Shown here in pieces: positions 24,647-32,586 of a stretch of DNA of 64,000 nt. The notes under the pieces were generated by a model. That model saw nothing but the letters and a program-made list of their open reading frames with translations, made no database searches and was not told the origin of the DNA. Numbering within the stretch: the stretch's first letter is position 1; the number at the start of each line of letters is the position of its first letter. Both the position numbers and the translations under genes were made by a program. This DNA is from Mycolicibacterium peregrinum (GTDB lineage Bacteria > Actinomycetota > Actinomycetes > Mycobacteriales > Mycobacteriaceae). Location of the stretch: NCBI RefSeq assembly GCF_002102345.1, contig NZ_LQPP01000041.1, positions 107,075 to 171,074 on the forward strand. Direction: 5' to 3'.

Positions 24647-26377
24647 TCAGCCTGCGGGCACCCGCTCGACGCCGAGGCCGAGGCGTTCGGGCACGTGCAT
24701 GCGCGCGAAGATCTGCGCGACGCCGGGGATGGGCCGGGTGAACATGCTGACGACGATCATGGTGAGGAAGGCGATCGGCACGCTGACCGCCGCCGGGTAA
24801 CCGACCATCACCGCGGGCCAGCCCCCGAGCACGTGGTCGTCCACCCCGCCGGTGATCGCCACGAGCGCCGCGCTGCCGCACACACATCCGCCCACCGCGA
24901 GGCCACATGCCGCACCGATCGCCGTCAGGCCGCGCCACCAGATACCGAGCACCAGTAACGGGCACAGGGTGGACGCGGCGACCGCGAAGGCCAAGCCGAC
25001 GCTGCGTGACAACTCCAGCCCGGACACCATCAGCGACAACGGGATCGGGATGAGCCCACCGAATACTGCGGCGATCCGGAAGTCGCGCACCCGGCCGCGC
25101 AGCACATCGGTGGCCAGGGCACCGGCGACACTGATCAGCAGGCCCGAAGAGGTTGCCAGGAACGCCGCGATGGCGCCGGCGGCCACCAGGGCGGCCAGCA
25201 GTTGGCCGCCGATCCCGCCGACGGCCGCGCCGGGGGCCAAAAGCACTGCAGCGTCGGCAGTTCCGGTGATGAGCAACTGCGGCACGTACAACCGGGAGAA
25301 CACCCCGAGCAGGATCGGGAAGAAGTAGAACACCGACAGCAGCGCCACCACCGCCAGCGCGGTACGGCGGGCAGCCCGCCCGTCGGGGTTGGTATAGAAG
25401 CGGACCAGCACATGCGGCAGGCCCATGGTGCCCAGGAACGTCGCGACGATGATGGACAACACCTGATACAGCGGATGCCCGCCGCCCAGGCCTCCGCCCG
25501 ATGCGATCCACTCACTGCCGGTCCCGGGAGTGCCGGCCACCACCGGCGTGGCCGCACCCGCGGCCAGCGTCAGCGTGGTGCCCGCGCCGAGGGTATGTTG
25601 CCCGGGCGCGGTGATCCTGGCGGAGTCGACGCGACGGCCGTCCAGGTCGCCGGACACAGTGATGCCCGCCGGTTCGATCACCTGGACCACCACTGCGGTC
25701 TCGATCTGCACGGTGGTCTGCTGTTGCACAGTGGGCGGCAGCGGGCCGCCCAATTCGCCACGGTCGCCGATGAACAGCCCGAGCAGGGCCAGTGCCGGGA
25801 CCGCGATGGCGGTCAGCTTCAGCCAGTATTGGAAGGCCTGCACGAACGTGATCGACCGCATGCCGCCGGCCACCACATTGGTGATGACGATCGCGGCGAC
25901 CAGCAGCGGCCCGACCCAGACCGGAACGCCCAGAAGCGTTTTCAGGGCGAGGCCGGCGCCCTGGTACTGCGGCGCCAGATAGAACAGGCAGATCACCACG
26001 ACGACGAGCATGGCCACCTTGCGCAGACGGACCGAGCCGAGCCGGAATTCGGCGAAGTCGGGGACGGTATAGGCCCCCGAGCGTCGTAGCGGTGCGGCCA
26101 CGAACAGCAGCACGCCCAGATAGCCCGCGGTGAAACCGACCGGATACCACAGCGCGTCGGCGCCGTATTTTGCGATCAGCCCGGCCACCCCGAGAAACGA
26201 GGCCGCGGAGAGATATTCACCGGAGATCGCGGCGGCGTTCCACTGCGGGCCGACGCTGCGCGAGGCCACCAGGAAGTCGGAGGTGGTGCGGGACAACCGG
26301 ACCCCGTAGGCGCCGATGGCGATGGTGGCCACGACGGCGGCCAGCAGGGCGGCGGCGGTCAGCGGTGCGCCGGTCAT
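24647..26377 (-). CDS. Second sodium:solute symporter, ActP-related with a periplasmic insert
   Basis: 576 residues; SSS family with SGEYLSAASFLGVAGLIAKYG and GTMGLPHVLVRFYTNPDGRAAR. Compared with the neighbour at 22524 it has an extra stretch of about 75 residues (roughly 213-290, QQQTTVQIETAVVVQVIEPA...), rich in Thr/Val/Gly and predicted outside the membrane. Its ATG overlaps the stop of the small membrane protein gene (ATGA at 26374-26377). Substrate probably a short carboxylate by family, but not proven. Confidence 0.82.
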   Translation of the reverse strand: MTGAPLTAAALLAAVVATIAIGAYGVRLSRTTSDFLVASRSVGPQWNAAAISGEYLSAASFLGVAGLIAKYGADALWYPVGFTAGYLGVLLFVAAPLRRSGAYTVPDFAEFRLGSVRLRKVAMLVVVVICLFYLAPQYQGAGLALKTLLGVPVWVGPLLVAAIVITNVVAGGMRSITFVQAFQYWLKLTAIAVPALALLGLFIGDRGELGGPLPPTVQQQTTVQIETAVVVQVIEPAGITVSGDLDGRRVDSARITAPGQHTLGAGTTLTLAAGAATPVVAGTPGTGSEWIASGGGLGGGHPLYQVLSIIVATFLGTMGLPHVLVRFYTNPDGRAARRTALAVVALLSVFYFFPILLGVFSRLYVPQLLITGTADAAVLLAPGAAVGGIGGQLLAALVAAGAIAAFLATSSGLLISVAGALATDVLRGRVRDFRIAAVFGGLIPIPLSLMVSGLELSRSVGLAFAVAASTLCPLLVLGIWWRGLTAIGAACGLAVGGCVCGSAALVAITGGVDDHVLGGWPAVMVGYPAAVSVPIAFLTMIVVSMFTRPIPGVAQIFARMHVPERLGLGVERVPAG

Positions 26378-26748
26378 GGTTCGCTGTCGACCACGCGGAC
26401 GAAATCGCGCTCGCCCTGCTCGGCCAGTCGGATATAGAGCCGGCCGACGCCGTACAGCAGCGGATACAGCAGCCCGGCCAGGATCAGCCAGTTGAGCCGG
26501 ATGCCGAACACGGTGAGCGCGGCGAACTCCGGTACGGCGGAATTGAGTAGTACCAGCGCCACCACGACCGTGACCACTACAGCGGCGAGTCGCAAGGCGA
26601 GCCCTAATTGGGTGCGCACGAGGCCGCGTACCAGGGCGTCGCCCACCTGTGTCTGTTCGGCCACCTCGATGCGTGTGCGCACCATGCGGGTGCCGCGACG
26701 GTGGGCGAGCACGACCCGCTGCCGCTGGGGAGTGGGCCGGTCACTCAT
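26374..26748 (-). CDS. Small two-helix membrane protein, symporter companion
   Basis: 124 residues with a basic cytosolic N-terminus (about 45 residues) and two membrane helices, LRLAAVVVTVVVALVLLNSA and LILAGLLYPLLYGVGRLYI. Size, topology and position in front of the symporter resemble the DUF485 protein downstream, although sequence similarity is weak. It overlaps the response regulator gene by 8 bp and the symporter by 4 bp, so translation is coupled through this operon. Function unknown beyond a likely role with the symporter. Confidence 0.7.
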   Translation of the reverse strand: MSDRPTPQRQRVVLAHRRGTRMVRTRIEVAEQTQVGDALVRGLVRTQLGLALRLAAVVVTVVVALVLLNSAVPEFAALTVFGIRLNWLILAGLLYPLLYGVGRLYIRLAEQGERDFVRVVDSEP

Positions 26749-27541
26749 CAGTGCCCGCCGGCTTGAGATTGCGCATCGGGTCGCGGACCAACCGGTCGCG
26801 CAGTTCGCGGGCCTGACGTCGGCTCACCGGCAGTTCCACCGCGGGGGAGGATCCGTTGGCGCGCAGCCGGACCAGCACCGCGCCGTCGGCGGTGCGGAGT
26901 CCGGTGACCTGCCGCAGTGACACCAGGTACGACCGGTGGATGCGCTGGAACCCGTGGTCGCGCCAACGGGTTTCCAAGGTGCTCAACGGGATCCGCACCA
27001 GGTGGGCGCCGGTGGCCGAGTGCAACCGGGCGTAGTCACCCTCGGCCTCGACCCAGCCGATGCTGTCGCGGGGCACCAGATGGGTGATGCCGCCCAGTTC
27101 GGCGGGGACCACATTCCAGTCCCGGTCCTCGGACTGTGTCGCGCCGGCTGGTTCGGCCGCAGCCTTCGGCGCGGCGGACGCGACCCGGCGCACGGCTTCG
27201 TCGAGGCGGTTCTGCCGGATCGGTTTGAGCAGATAGTCGACGGCGCCGACGTCGAAGGCCGCCACCGCCTTGTCCTCGTGGGCGGTCACGAACACCACGG
27301 CGGGCCGGTTCGCGTAATTGGCCAGCACCCCGGCCAATTCGATGCCGGACAGGCCGGGCATGTTGATGTCGAGGAACACCGCGTCGAAAGCGTGCTGGTT
27401 GAGTTCGCGCAGTGCCGAGGTGGCGTCGGACGCGGTGTGCACCTCGCCGACATCGGGGTGCCGGCCCAGCAGGTAGGCCAGCTCGTCGAGAGCGGGTGCC
27501 TCGTCGTCGACGGCGAGCACGGTCAGGTTGAGCTCGCTCAT
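26741..27541 (-). CDS. LytTR-family response regulator
   Basis: 266 residues. The receiver domain has acidic Asp12/Asp13, phosphoacceptor Asp58 in FLDINMPG, and the LLKP lysine near 107. A linker rich in Ala leads to a C-terminal LytTR DNA-binding domain with IGWVEAEGDYARLHS and FQRIHRSYLVSL. LytTR regulators bind tandem imperfect direct repeats and pair with LytS/YehU sensors. The gene overlaps the kinase by 4 bp. The most likely targets are the two symporter units downstream. Confidence 0.88.
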   Translation of the reverse strand: MSELNLTVLAVDDEAPALDELAYLLGRHPDVGEVHTASDATSALRELNQHAFDAVFLDINMPGLSGIELAGVLANYANRPAVVFVTAHEDKAVAAFDVGAVDYLLKPIRQNRLDEAVRRVASAAPKAAAEPAGATQSEDRDWNVVPAELGGITHLVPRDSIGWVEAEGDYARLHSATGAHLVRIPLSTLETRWRDHGFQRIHRSYLVSLRQVTGLRTADGAVLVRLRANGSSPAVELPVSRRQARELRDRLVRDPMRNLKPAGTDE

Positions 27542-28737
27542 GCGAACGCACCTCCGCCGGCTCGGACCCCTGAACGGAACTTCGGCACGCGCATCACCAC
27601 TTTGGTGCCCGCGCCGACCGCTGTCTCGACCACAAGACCGTAATCGTTGCCGAATGCCGCGCGCAGCCGATGGTCCACATTCGTCAGCCCGACATGCGCG
27701 GACTCCCCGGTACGGTCGGCCAACGCGTCACCGGGCCCGGCGCGCAGCGTGTCGGGATCGATGCCTGCACCGTCGTCCTCCACCGTGATCACGCATTCAG
27801 TGCCGGCGTCGCGCGCGATGATCTCCACCGATCCGCCGCCCTGCCCCGCCAGCCCGTGCCGCACAGCGTTTTCCACCAGCGGCTGCAGCGCGAGAAACGG
27901 CACGACGACATTGAGCACCTCGGGTGCCACCTGCAGCCGCACCGTCAGGTTGGGGCCGAATCGGGCCCGCTCCAGAGTGAGGTAGCGGTCGATGTTGCGC
28001 AGTTCGTCGGCGAGCGTGGTGTACTGCCCGGCCGCGCGGAACGAGTAGCGGGTGAAATCCGCGAATTCCAGGATCAGTTCGCGCGCCCGGTCCGGGTCGG
28101 TGCGGACGAACGACGCAATCGTGTTGAGCGCGTTGTAGATGAAGTGCGGGCTGATCTGGGCACGCAGCGCCAGCACCTCGGCCCGGTCCAGCCGGGCACG
28201 TGACGCGTCGAGTTCGGCCAGCTCGAGCTGGCTGGCAGCGTAGCGCGCCACCTCGCCGACCGCGCCGAGCATCCCGGGACCGGGGCTGGCCGGTGTCAGC
28301 ACGACCAGCGCGCCGAGCACCTCACCGCCCTCGGTCAGCAGCGGCTGGGCCACGACCGCCGTCGACCGCGCGGTGTGCAGGACCCGGCGCCCCGCACTGA
28401 TCGATTCCCGGGCGGTGTCGGCGCAGACGTCGACGGTGCCGGGGTGCCAGATCGCCTCGTCGTCGTGGTCGCGGGCCAGCAGTGCGGCGTCGTCGTCGAA
28501 CAGGGCCAGGCCCGCGGTGCCGGTCAGTTCGCGCAGATACGGCGCCGCGGTCTGGGCGGATTCGGTGTCCAGGCCTTGACGTAACGCGCGGGCGGCCTGC
28601 GCCGCGGTGTGCAGTGCGGCATGCACGGCGCGTTCGGTGGGAGTGGCCACCACCCGTCGGGTGCGCACCACGACGACGGCGGCAACCGCCGCCAAGATCA
28701 GCGCCAGGGCCAGCGCGACTGCCACTTCGCCGGACAT
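27538..28737 (-). CDS. LytS/YehU-type sensor histidine kinase
   Basis: 399 residues from the ATG at 28737, preceded by AAGGTGGG; a GTG at 28749 adds four. One N-terminal membrane helix (ALALALILAAVAAVVVV) is followed by a GAF-like sensing region and a His_kinase (PF06580) domain with the phospho-His198 in QISPHFIYNALN, then an ATPase with VENAVRHGL and DDGAGID. Unlike LytS or BtsS, which have five or more helices, this sensor has only one helix, so the signal is probably cytosolic, for instance pyruvate or acetyl-CoA-linked (inference). Starts the four-gene operon ending at 24647. Confidence 0.85.
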   Translation of the reverse strand: MSGEVAVALALALILAAVAAVVVVRTRRVVATPTERAVHAALHTAAQAARALRQGLDTESAQTAAPYLRELTGTAGLALFDDDAALLARDHDDEAIWHPGTVDVCADTARESISAGRRVLHTARSTAVVAQPLLTEGGEVLGALVVLTPASPGPGMLGAVGEVARYAASQLELAELDASRARLDRAEVLALRAQISPHFIYNALNTIASFVRTDPDRARELILEFADFTRYSFRAAGQYTTLADELRNIDRYLTLERARFGPNLTVRLQVAPEVLNVVVPFLALQPLVENAVRHGLAGQGGGSVEIIARDAGTECVITVEDDGAGIDPDTLRAGPGDALADRTGESAHVGLTNVDHRLRAAFGNDYGLVVETAVGAGTKVVMRVPKFRSGVRAGGGAFA

Positions 28738-28786
28738 CGTGCGGCCCACCTTAGATGGCTGTGCGGCGAAACCGCAGCTAGCTCAC

Positions 28787-29083
28787 CTACTGAACGGGGC
28801 AGGTGTACTTCCTGGCAACGTCGTACACCCGCTGCTCGGCGCCGGGGCCGATCACGCCCTGGGCGGCCAGCTCCCAACTGATGTACCCCGGGATGCTGCC
28901 GGTACAAGCCTGGTGCGCGACGCGCCACGCAGTGTCGGGATTCAGGTGGAATCCGTTGCGGTCCAGGCCCTGCATGTAGTTGTCGAACTCCGGCGTGCCC
29001 TGATCGGGGATCGCACCGGCCGGGGCGGCCAAGGCAAGCGCGGTAACAACCGCTGCAAATAGAAGTGCAACGACGCGTCTCAT
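28787..29083 (-). CDS. Secreted DUF732 protein
   Basis: 98 residues from the ATG at 29083, which has a TAGGAG ribosome site at good spacing; an ATG six bases upstream is too close to it. A signal peptide RRVVALLFAAVVTALALAAP ends at AGA-IPDQG, leaving about 75 mature residues with two Cys (CTGSIP, KYTCPVQ) that probably form a disulfide. DUF732 is a small mycobacterial secreted family of unknown function with a saposin-like helical fold. It begins just before the island in the Rv1156-like gene and ends 50 bp from the kinase start. Confidence 0.82.
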   Translation of the reverse strand: MRRVVALLFAAVVTALALAAPAGAIPDQGTPEFDNYMQGLDRNGFHLNPDTAWRVAHQACTGSIPGYISWELAAQGVIGPGAEQRVYDVARKYTCPVQ

Positions 29084-29188
29084 GTCCATCTCCTATGGGC
29101 ACATCACCGGTTAACGCGTTCACATTCGCACACTCCACCGACACAGACGTCAAAAACGTCGCTAGTCCTAGACTGGCGACGTGGGAAA

Positions 29189-29290
29189 CTGCAGCTAGTC
29201 CAAGACCCGGAGGCCGACGCCCTGCTGGAGTCCAACCCGTTCGCGCTCTTGGTCGGGATGTTGTTGGATCAGCAAGTCGCTACACGCTGA
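29189..29290 (+). pseudogene. Displaced 5' end of the Rv1156-like gene
   Basis: In frame this encodes LQLVQDPEADALL, then GMLLDQQ, followed by a few foreign codons and TGA. It matches residues 5-33 of the intact protein at 31990-32580 (15 of 22 residues upstream of the repeat are identical) and ends at the 20-bp repeat. It is best read as the original 5' end of that gene, cut off by the insertion. A GTG at 29181 would be the old start but is now one base out of frame, so this piece is already decaying. Confidence 0.8.
29255..29274 (+). other. attL core, 20-bp direct repeat
   Basis: GGGATGTTGTTGGATCAGCA, identical to 32068-32087. It encodes GMLLDQQ of the Rv1156-like protein in both places. 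Reads as the integration core of a tyrosine-recombinase element (inference). Confidence 0.8.
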
Positions 29291-29481
29291 TAACCATAGG
29301 CGCGCAGTTGAGAGCCCTCGTCGGGGCTCGTGTGTCGGTAGTTCAGGGACCGAGAGCGCTGGCTGCGGCGGCCTTAGGTGGCAATTGCACAGCAGGTTAA
29401 AGCCTCCACGTTCCGAGGCCACCAACGCCAGCCGCATGGAGGACGCACCGATTACCAGAAAGGTGCATGACAGTTATCCGC

Positions 29482-30981
29482 TCAGTAAGCCACGCGCTGC
29501 GCGGGGGGTAGATCGGCTATGGACATCCTGCGTTTCAGCTTCTGGCCGCACTTCTCGCAGGCAAAGGTTCTCACGGACTCAGACACCGTGTTCCTGTGCT
29601 CGCATTTGAAGCATTGAATTGCTGAGGCCTTATCGGCGGGTGTAGCAGCGGATCGCTCCACCGCCGGAGCACCCTCTTCGGGGATCGCCGCCACCGATAC
29701 TCTGCGTTTCAGCTTCTGGCCGCACTTCTCGCAGGCAAAGAACCCTACAGACTCGGACACCTTTTGCTCATGCTCACACTTGAAGCATCGAATTCTCGTG
29801 GACTTATCGGCCGGGGGATCATCGGGGGGTTGGGCTACCACCGGCACATCCTTCTGTGGGGCCGCAGATGCAGATACTTTGCGTTTCAGCGTCTGGCCAC
29901 AGTGCCCGCAGGTAAAGCTGGCCAGGGACTTAGGCACATCCTGTATGTGATCGCACTTAAAGCACTTAGCTTTTGCATATTCAACTGTGGTGGACTCGGC
30001 GAGTCGAGCCTTCTGCTGAGGGGCAGGCGGAACTTGTCCGCCGGATGTGACCTTGTTCGATTTGGTCCTGTTGCAACGCCAGCACAGAGTCTGGAGATTG
30101 TCATGCGTCGACAAGCCGCCTTTGGATACCGGAACGATGTGGTCGACCTCCAGTAGGAGATGAGTCTGTTCTGCAAGCGACGCCGAGCAGTACTGGCAGG
30201 TGAAATTGTCACGTTTCTTGATGAGGTTTCGCAGCTTCGAGGTCATCAGAGCACGCTGGCCGGCAGCACTCTTTCGCCACCGGATCTTCTGCGAAAGGGT
30301 CTCGACAAGAGTATCGATCGTCGGGGTGTCGAACGTGACGGACGAGCGCTGCGAGCTGTTCCCACCGGCGCTCACGTACTCAAAGATGTACACCGGGTAG
30401 GGGACCGAGATCGGGGACAGCTCCACCCCGACTTGGTCCATGAACTCGCCCGCGTAGTGCTTCAAAATGAATGCGGGCGGGTTGATTGACTTGGTAATGC
30501 TCGCCTCACGCCTTTGGAGGTTGCGGATGGCCTCTTCCAGGCGTGCTATGTCATCGCCTAGCTTTTCGACCTCCGCGAGATGAGTTTCGTCAGCCTTGAT
30601 GTTGAAGTACTTCATCACGTACTTCAGGGGCTCTACGCTGGCGTTACGTACCACCTGCAGTGAACAGTTGTGCACATTCGGGGCTTGATAGTTCGCCACG
30701 TTGCGGTCCCGGCGGTAATTCCAGTAGCTCGTGTTCTCGAACGATGCCAGATGAGCCTGTGACCCGGTGCTGGACGCACCGAGGTGGAAGGTTCCACGGC
30801 TGCGTATCTCGGCAACGTAGCGGGCCAGTTCGTTGTGCTCGGCGACGAACGACGCGATCCGTTTCTTGTGCGCCAGGAACTCTTCGCTTGCGAAATACCG
30901 CTCTTTGAGGATGTGAAGAACGATTCGATACGCGAGCCACGACGTGAGCACGAGGCCGCCGATAATCAGCAGAGCTTCCAT
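29482..30981 (-). CDS. Membrane-anchored HNH endonuclease with three tandem zinc ribbons
   Basis: 499 residues with an unusual order: membrane helix (residues 3-23), coiled-coil/linker regions (about 135-160), an HNH domain with zinc pairs Cys262/Cys265 and Cys300/Cys303 and the catalytic VDHIVPVSKGG (His281), then three zinc ribbons (Cys340/343-358/361, 399/402-417/420, 457/460-475/478) in repeats of 58-59 residues. The last two repeats are near identical at DNA level as well. The ATG at 30981 has a GGGAAGGA ribosome site and its own AT-rich promoter. Codon use is less GC-biased than the neighbours, a mark of transfer. A defence or phage-exclusion nuclease at the membrane is plausible but not shown. 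Confidence 0.75.
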   Translation of the reverse strand: MEALLIIGGLVLTSWLAYRIVLHILKERYFASEEFLAHKKRIASFVAEHNELARYVAEIRSRGTFHLGASSTGSQAHLASFENTSYWNYRRDRNVANYQAPNVHNCSLQVVRNASVEPLKYVMKYFNIKADETHLAEVEKLGDDIARLEEAIRNLQRREASITKSINPPAFILKHYAGEFMDQVGVELSPISVPYPVYIFEYVSAGGNSSQRSSVTFDTPTIDTLVETLSQKIRWRKSAAGQRALMTSKLRNLIKKRDNFTCQYCSASLAEQTHLLLEVDHIVPVSKGGLSTHDNLQTLCWRCNRTKSNKVTSGGQVPPAPQQKARLAESTTVEYAKAKCFKCDHIQDVPKSLASFTCGHCGQTLKRKVSASAAPQKDVPVVAQPPDDPPADKSTRIRCFKCEHEQKVSESVGFFACEKCGQKLKRRVSVAAIPEEGAPAVERSAATPADKASAIQCFKCEHRNTVSESVRTFACEKCGQKLKRRMSIADLPPAQRVAY

Positions 30982-31118
30982 GCGATTGGATCCTTCCCGG
31001 GAGTCGCCGTAGATAATAGGGTTTAGCCACCTGCCGTCTGGCCATTAAGACGTGGCCGCCCCCGGTTTCGATCTGCGAAGAGCATACGCAGTTGCGCTCT
31101 GCCGGATAGGTTCTCCGC

Positions 31119-31394
31119 ATGCATGTAAGCATCAGTTACTACGAGTTCGACGACGTCACCCCGCACATCGAGACGAGTGCGACAGTCAATGAGAATGGCA
31201 AGGTTACGGACGCGTCGGTAAGCCTGTTCCCTTACGGAGATCACCGAGAACGTATTATGGGGGGGAATGCTATGCAACCCAACCCGGTGCATATGATCAT
31301 GTCGCTTGAAGAAGCCGAGGTATTGGCCCGTCTCTTGACTGGCGCCGTCACGGATGCCAAGAATGGACGCTTTGACGAGATCGAGCGCGAATAA
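31119..31394 (+). CDS. Small hypothetical protein of the island
   Basis: 91 residues, starting MHVSISYYEFDDVTPHIETS and ending in an acidic-basic DEIERE tail. No family recognised and no membrane segment. It has a GGATAGG ribosome site, lies divergent from the HNH gene with 137 bp between starts, and ends 28 bp before a hairpin terminator. Composition and setting fit a phage-type small protein, such as a regulator or partner of the nuclease, but that is only context. Confidence 0.6.
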   Translation: MHVSISYYEFDDVTPHIETSATVNENGKVTDASVSLFPYGDHRERIMGGNAMQPNPVHMIMSLEEAEVLARLLTGAVTDAKNGRFDEIERE

Positions 31395-31421
31395 CTATCT
31401 CCCGCACTGACTGAGGAACAC

Positions 31422-31459
31422 GGAACCCCGCACCGAGGAAGGCCATAGTGCGGGGTCCG
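31422..31459. terminator. Hairpin between convergent island genes
   Basis: ACCCCGCAC (31425-31433) pairs with GTGCGGGGT (31448-31456), and the outer GG/CC bases extend the stem past one bulged A. It separates the plus-strand small gene from the minus-strand phage-type gene, so it can stop both. Confidence 0.6.
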
Positions 31460-31509
31460 CTGTCAGTTAGACCAACTGGCGAGCCCGGCTCGCGTTTTCC
31501 TGCAATCGG

Positions 31510-31924
31510 TCAGGCGTTGGTGACAGCCGACACTCCGGTGCCGGTGGCGGTGCCCTTCGTCAGAGACGCAGGGATCGTCACCGTAGTACGAACCGGCAGA
31601 ACCGTTCACGGTCACGTCATCGGCGGTGATGCCGTCATCGACAGCGACGATGGCTGCTTTCAGGTTGGCGGCAGACACGTCCTCTGCGACAGTGCTGGTC
31701 TCAACGCCGTTCAGCTTTAGGGTGAAGGTGCCGTCACCGGTCTCGGCCACGTTGTAGGTGAACGCAGCAGCGATACGGACGTTTGTGGCCTCGTGCAGGA
31801 ACCCGACTCCGGCTTCCACGAAAGACGACGTGTACACCTGTACGCGTGAGGCGTCGCCCTCGGCTGTCAGTACGAACGACCTGCTCACGTTCACCTACTG
31901 CGGCGTCTGGCGATCATCGATCAT
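31510..31924 (-). pseudogene. Decayed phage structural-type gene (in-frame stop and frameshift)
   Basis: An ATG at 31924 with a strong AGGAGAG site opens nine codons and then meets TAG at 31895-31897, after which the same frame goes on from GTG at 31894. The protein shows DGTFTLKLNGVETSTVAEDV followed by LKAAIVAVDDGI and DDVTVNGSAGSYY, which is the 'TFTL.NG.TT...L..AL..V..G..DVTVTG' repeat of mycobacteriophage head/tail proteins. Near 31582 one extra base throws the frame; reading past it restores VTIPASLTKGTATGTGV and an end at 31510. Two independent lesions make it a pseudogene. Family assignment is by repeat pattern only. Confidence 0.7.
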
Positions 31925-31989
31925 GGCTACTCTCCTCATGTGTGTTTCGAGCGGACGCGACACGCTCGCTCCTGTTGAGAGGTGAACCA

Positions 31990-32580
31990 GTGACTCCGAA
32001 ACTCAGCCTGGTGCAAGAGCCCGAGGCAGACGAACTGCTTTCCAACTGCCCGTTTGCGCTGCTCCTGGGGATGTTGTTGGATCAGCAGATTCCGATGGAG
32101 ACGGCATTCGCCGGGCCCAAGAAGATCGCCGACCGCCTCGGTGGCGTCGACGCCGGCGAGATCGCCGACTACAACCCGGACGAGTTCATTGCCCTCGTGT
32201 CGCAAACCCCTGCCATTCACCGGTTTCCGGGGTCGATGGGCAAGCGGGTGCAGGACCTCGCGCGGGCCATCGTCGACGAGTACGACGGCGATGTCACGGC
32301 GCTGTGGACCGGCGGCGATCCCGACGGCAAAGAGGTGTTGCGCCGGCTCAAGCGGCTGCCCGGGTTCGGTGACCAGAAAGCCCGGATCTTCTTGGCGCTG
32401 TTGGGCAAGCAGTACGGCGTGACGCCGAAGGGCTGGCGTGAGGCGGCGGGGGATTACGGCACGGCGGGCAGCTTCATGTCGGTGGCCGACGTGGTCGACC
32501 CCGGGTCGCTGCAGAAGGTCCGCACCTACAAGAAGCAGATGAAGGCCGCCGCGAAGGAAGCCAAGGCCGCCAAGGCGTAG
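31990..32580 (+). CDS. HhH-GPD-type protein, Rv1156-like, with a replaced 5' end
   Basis: 196 residues. A helix-hairpin-helix motif RLKRLPGFGDQKARIFLALL lies in the second half, as in HhH-GPD base-excision glycosylases, but the Asp expected about 20 residues further is not obvious (KQYGVTPKGWREAAG follows), so catalysis is doubtful. The Lys/Ala-rich end (KKQMKAAAKEAKAAKA) suggests DNA binding. The first 26 codons (GTG at 31990 with a GAGAGGTG site) come from the island, and the 20-bp att core at 32068-32087 encodes GMLLDQQ. In M. tuberculosis Rv1156 is 195 residues and directly follows Rv1155. Confidence 0.82.
   Translation: MTPKLSLVQEPEADELLSNCPFALLLGMLLDQQIPMETAFAGPKKIADRLGGVDAGEIADYNPDEFIALVSQTPAIHRFPGSMGKRVQDLARAIVDEYDGDVTALWTGGDPDGKEVLRRLKRLPGFGDQKARIFLALLGKQYGVTPKGWREAAGDYGTAGSFMSVADVVDPGSLQKVRTYKKQMKAAAKEAKAAKA
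32068..32087 (+). other. attR core, 20-bp direct repeat
   Basis: Second copy of GGGATGTTGTTGGATCAGCA, now inside the functional Rv1156-like gene. Joining the left 5' end to the right 3' end across this repeat keeps the frame, so excision would restore the original gene. Confidence 0.8.
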
Positions 32581-32586
32581 TTGCGC

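Larger units (their letters stand above)
29255..32087. mobile_element. Short prophage remnant / integrated island in the Rv1156-like gene
   Basis: About 2.8 kb bounded by a perfect 20-bp direct repeat, at 29255-29274 and 32068-32087. Left of the left copy is the displaced 5' end of the Rv1156-like gene; right of the right copy the gene continues. The right end supplies a new start and first 26 codons that keep the protein readable. Inside are an HNH-nuclease gene, a small gene, and a decayed phage structural gene. The interior is visibly more AT-rich than its flanks. No integrase or excisionase is present, so it is a deletion remnant or a satellite moved in trans. Confidence 0.8.

Noticed and set aside
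29325..29405. tRNA-like stretch (GGTAGTTCAGGGACCGAGAGC followed by a GGTTAAAGCC loop)
   Set aside because: The D-arm half fits, but the anticodon stem has mismatches, the T-loop lacks TTCRA, and no acceptor stem closes. At most a decayed tRNA fragment of the island.
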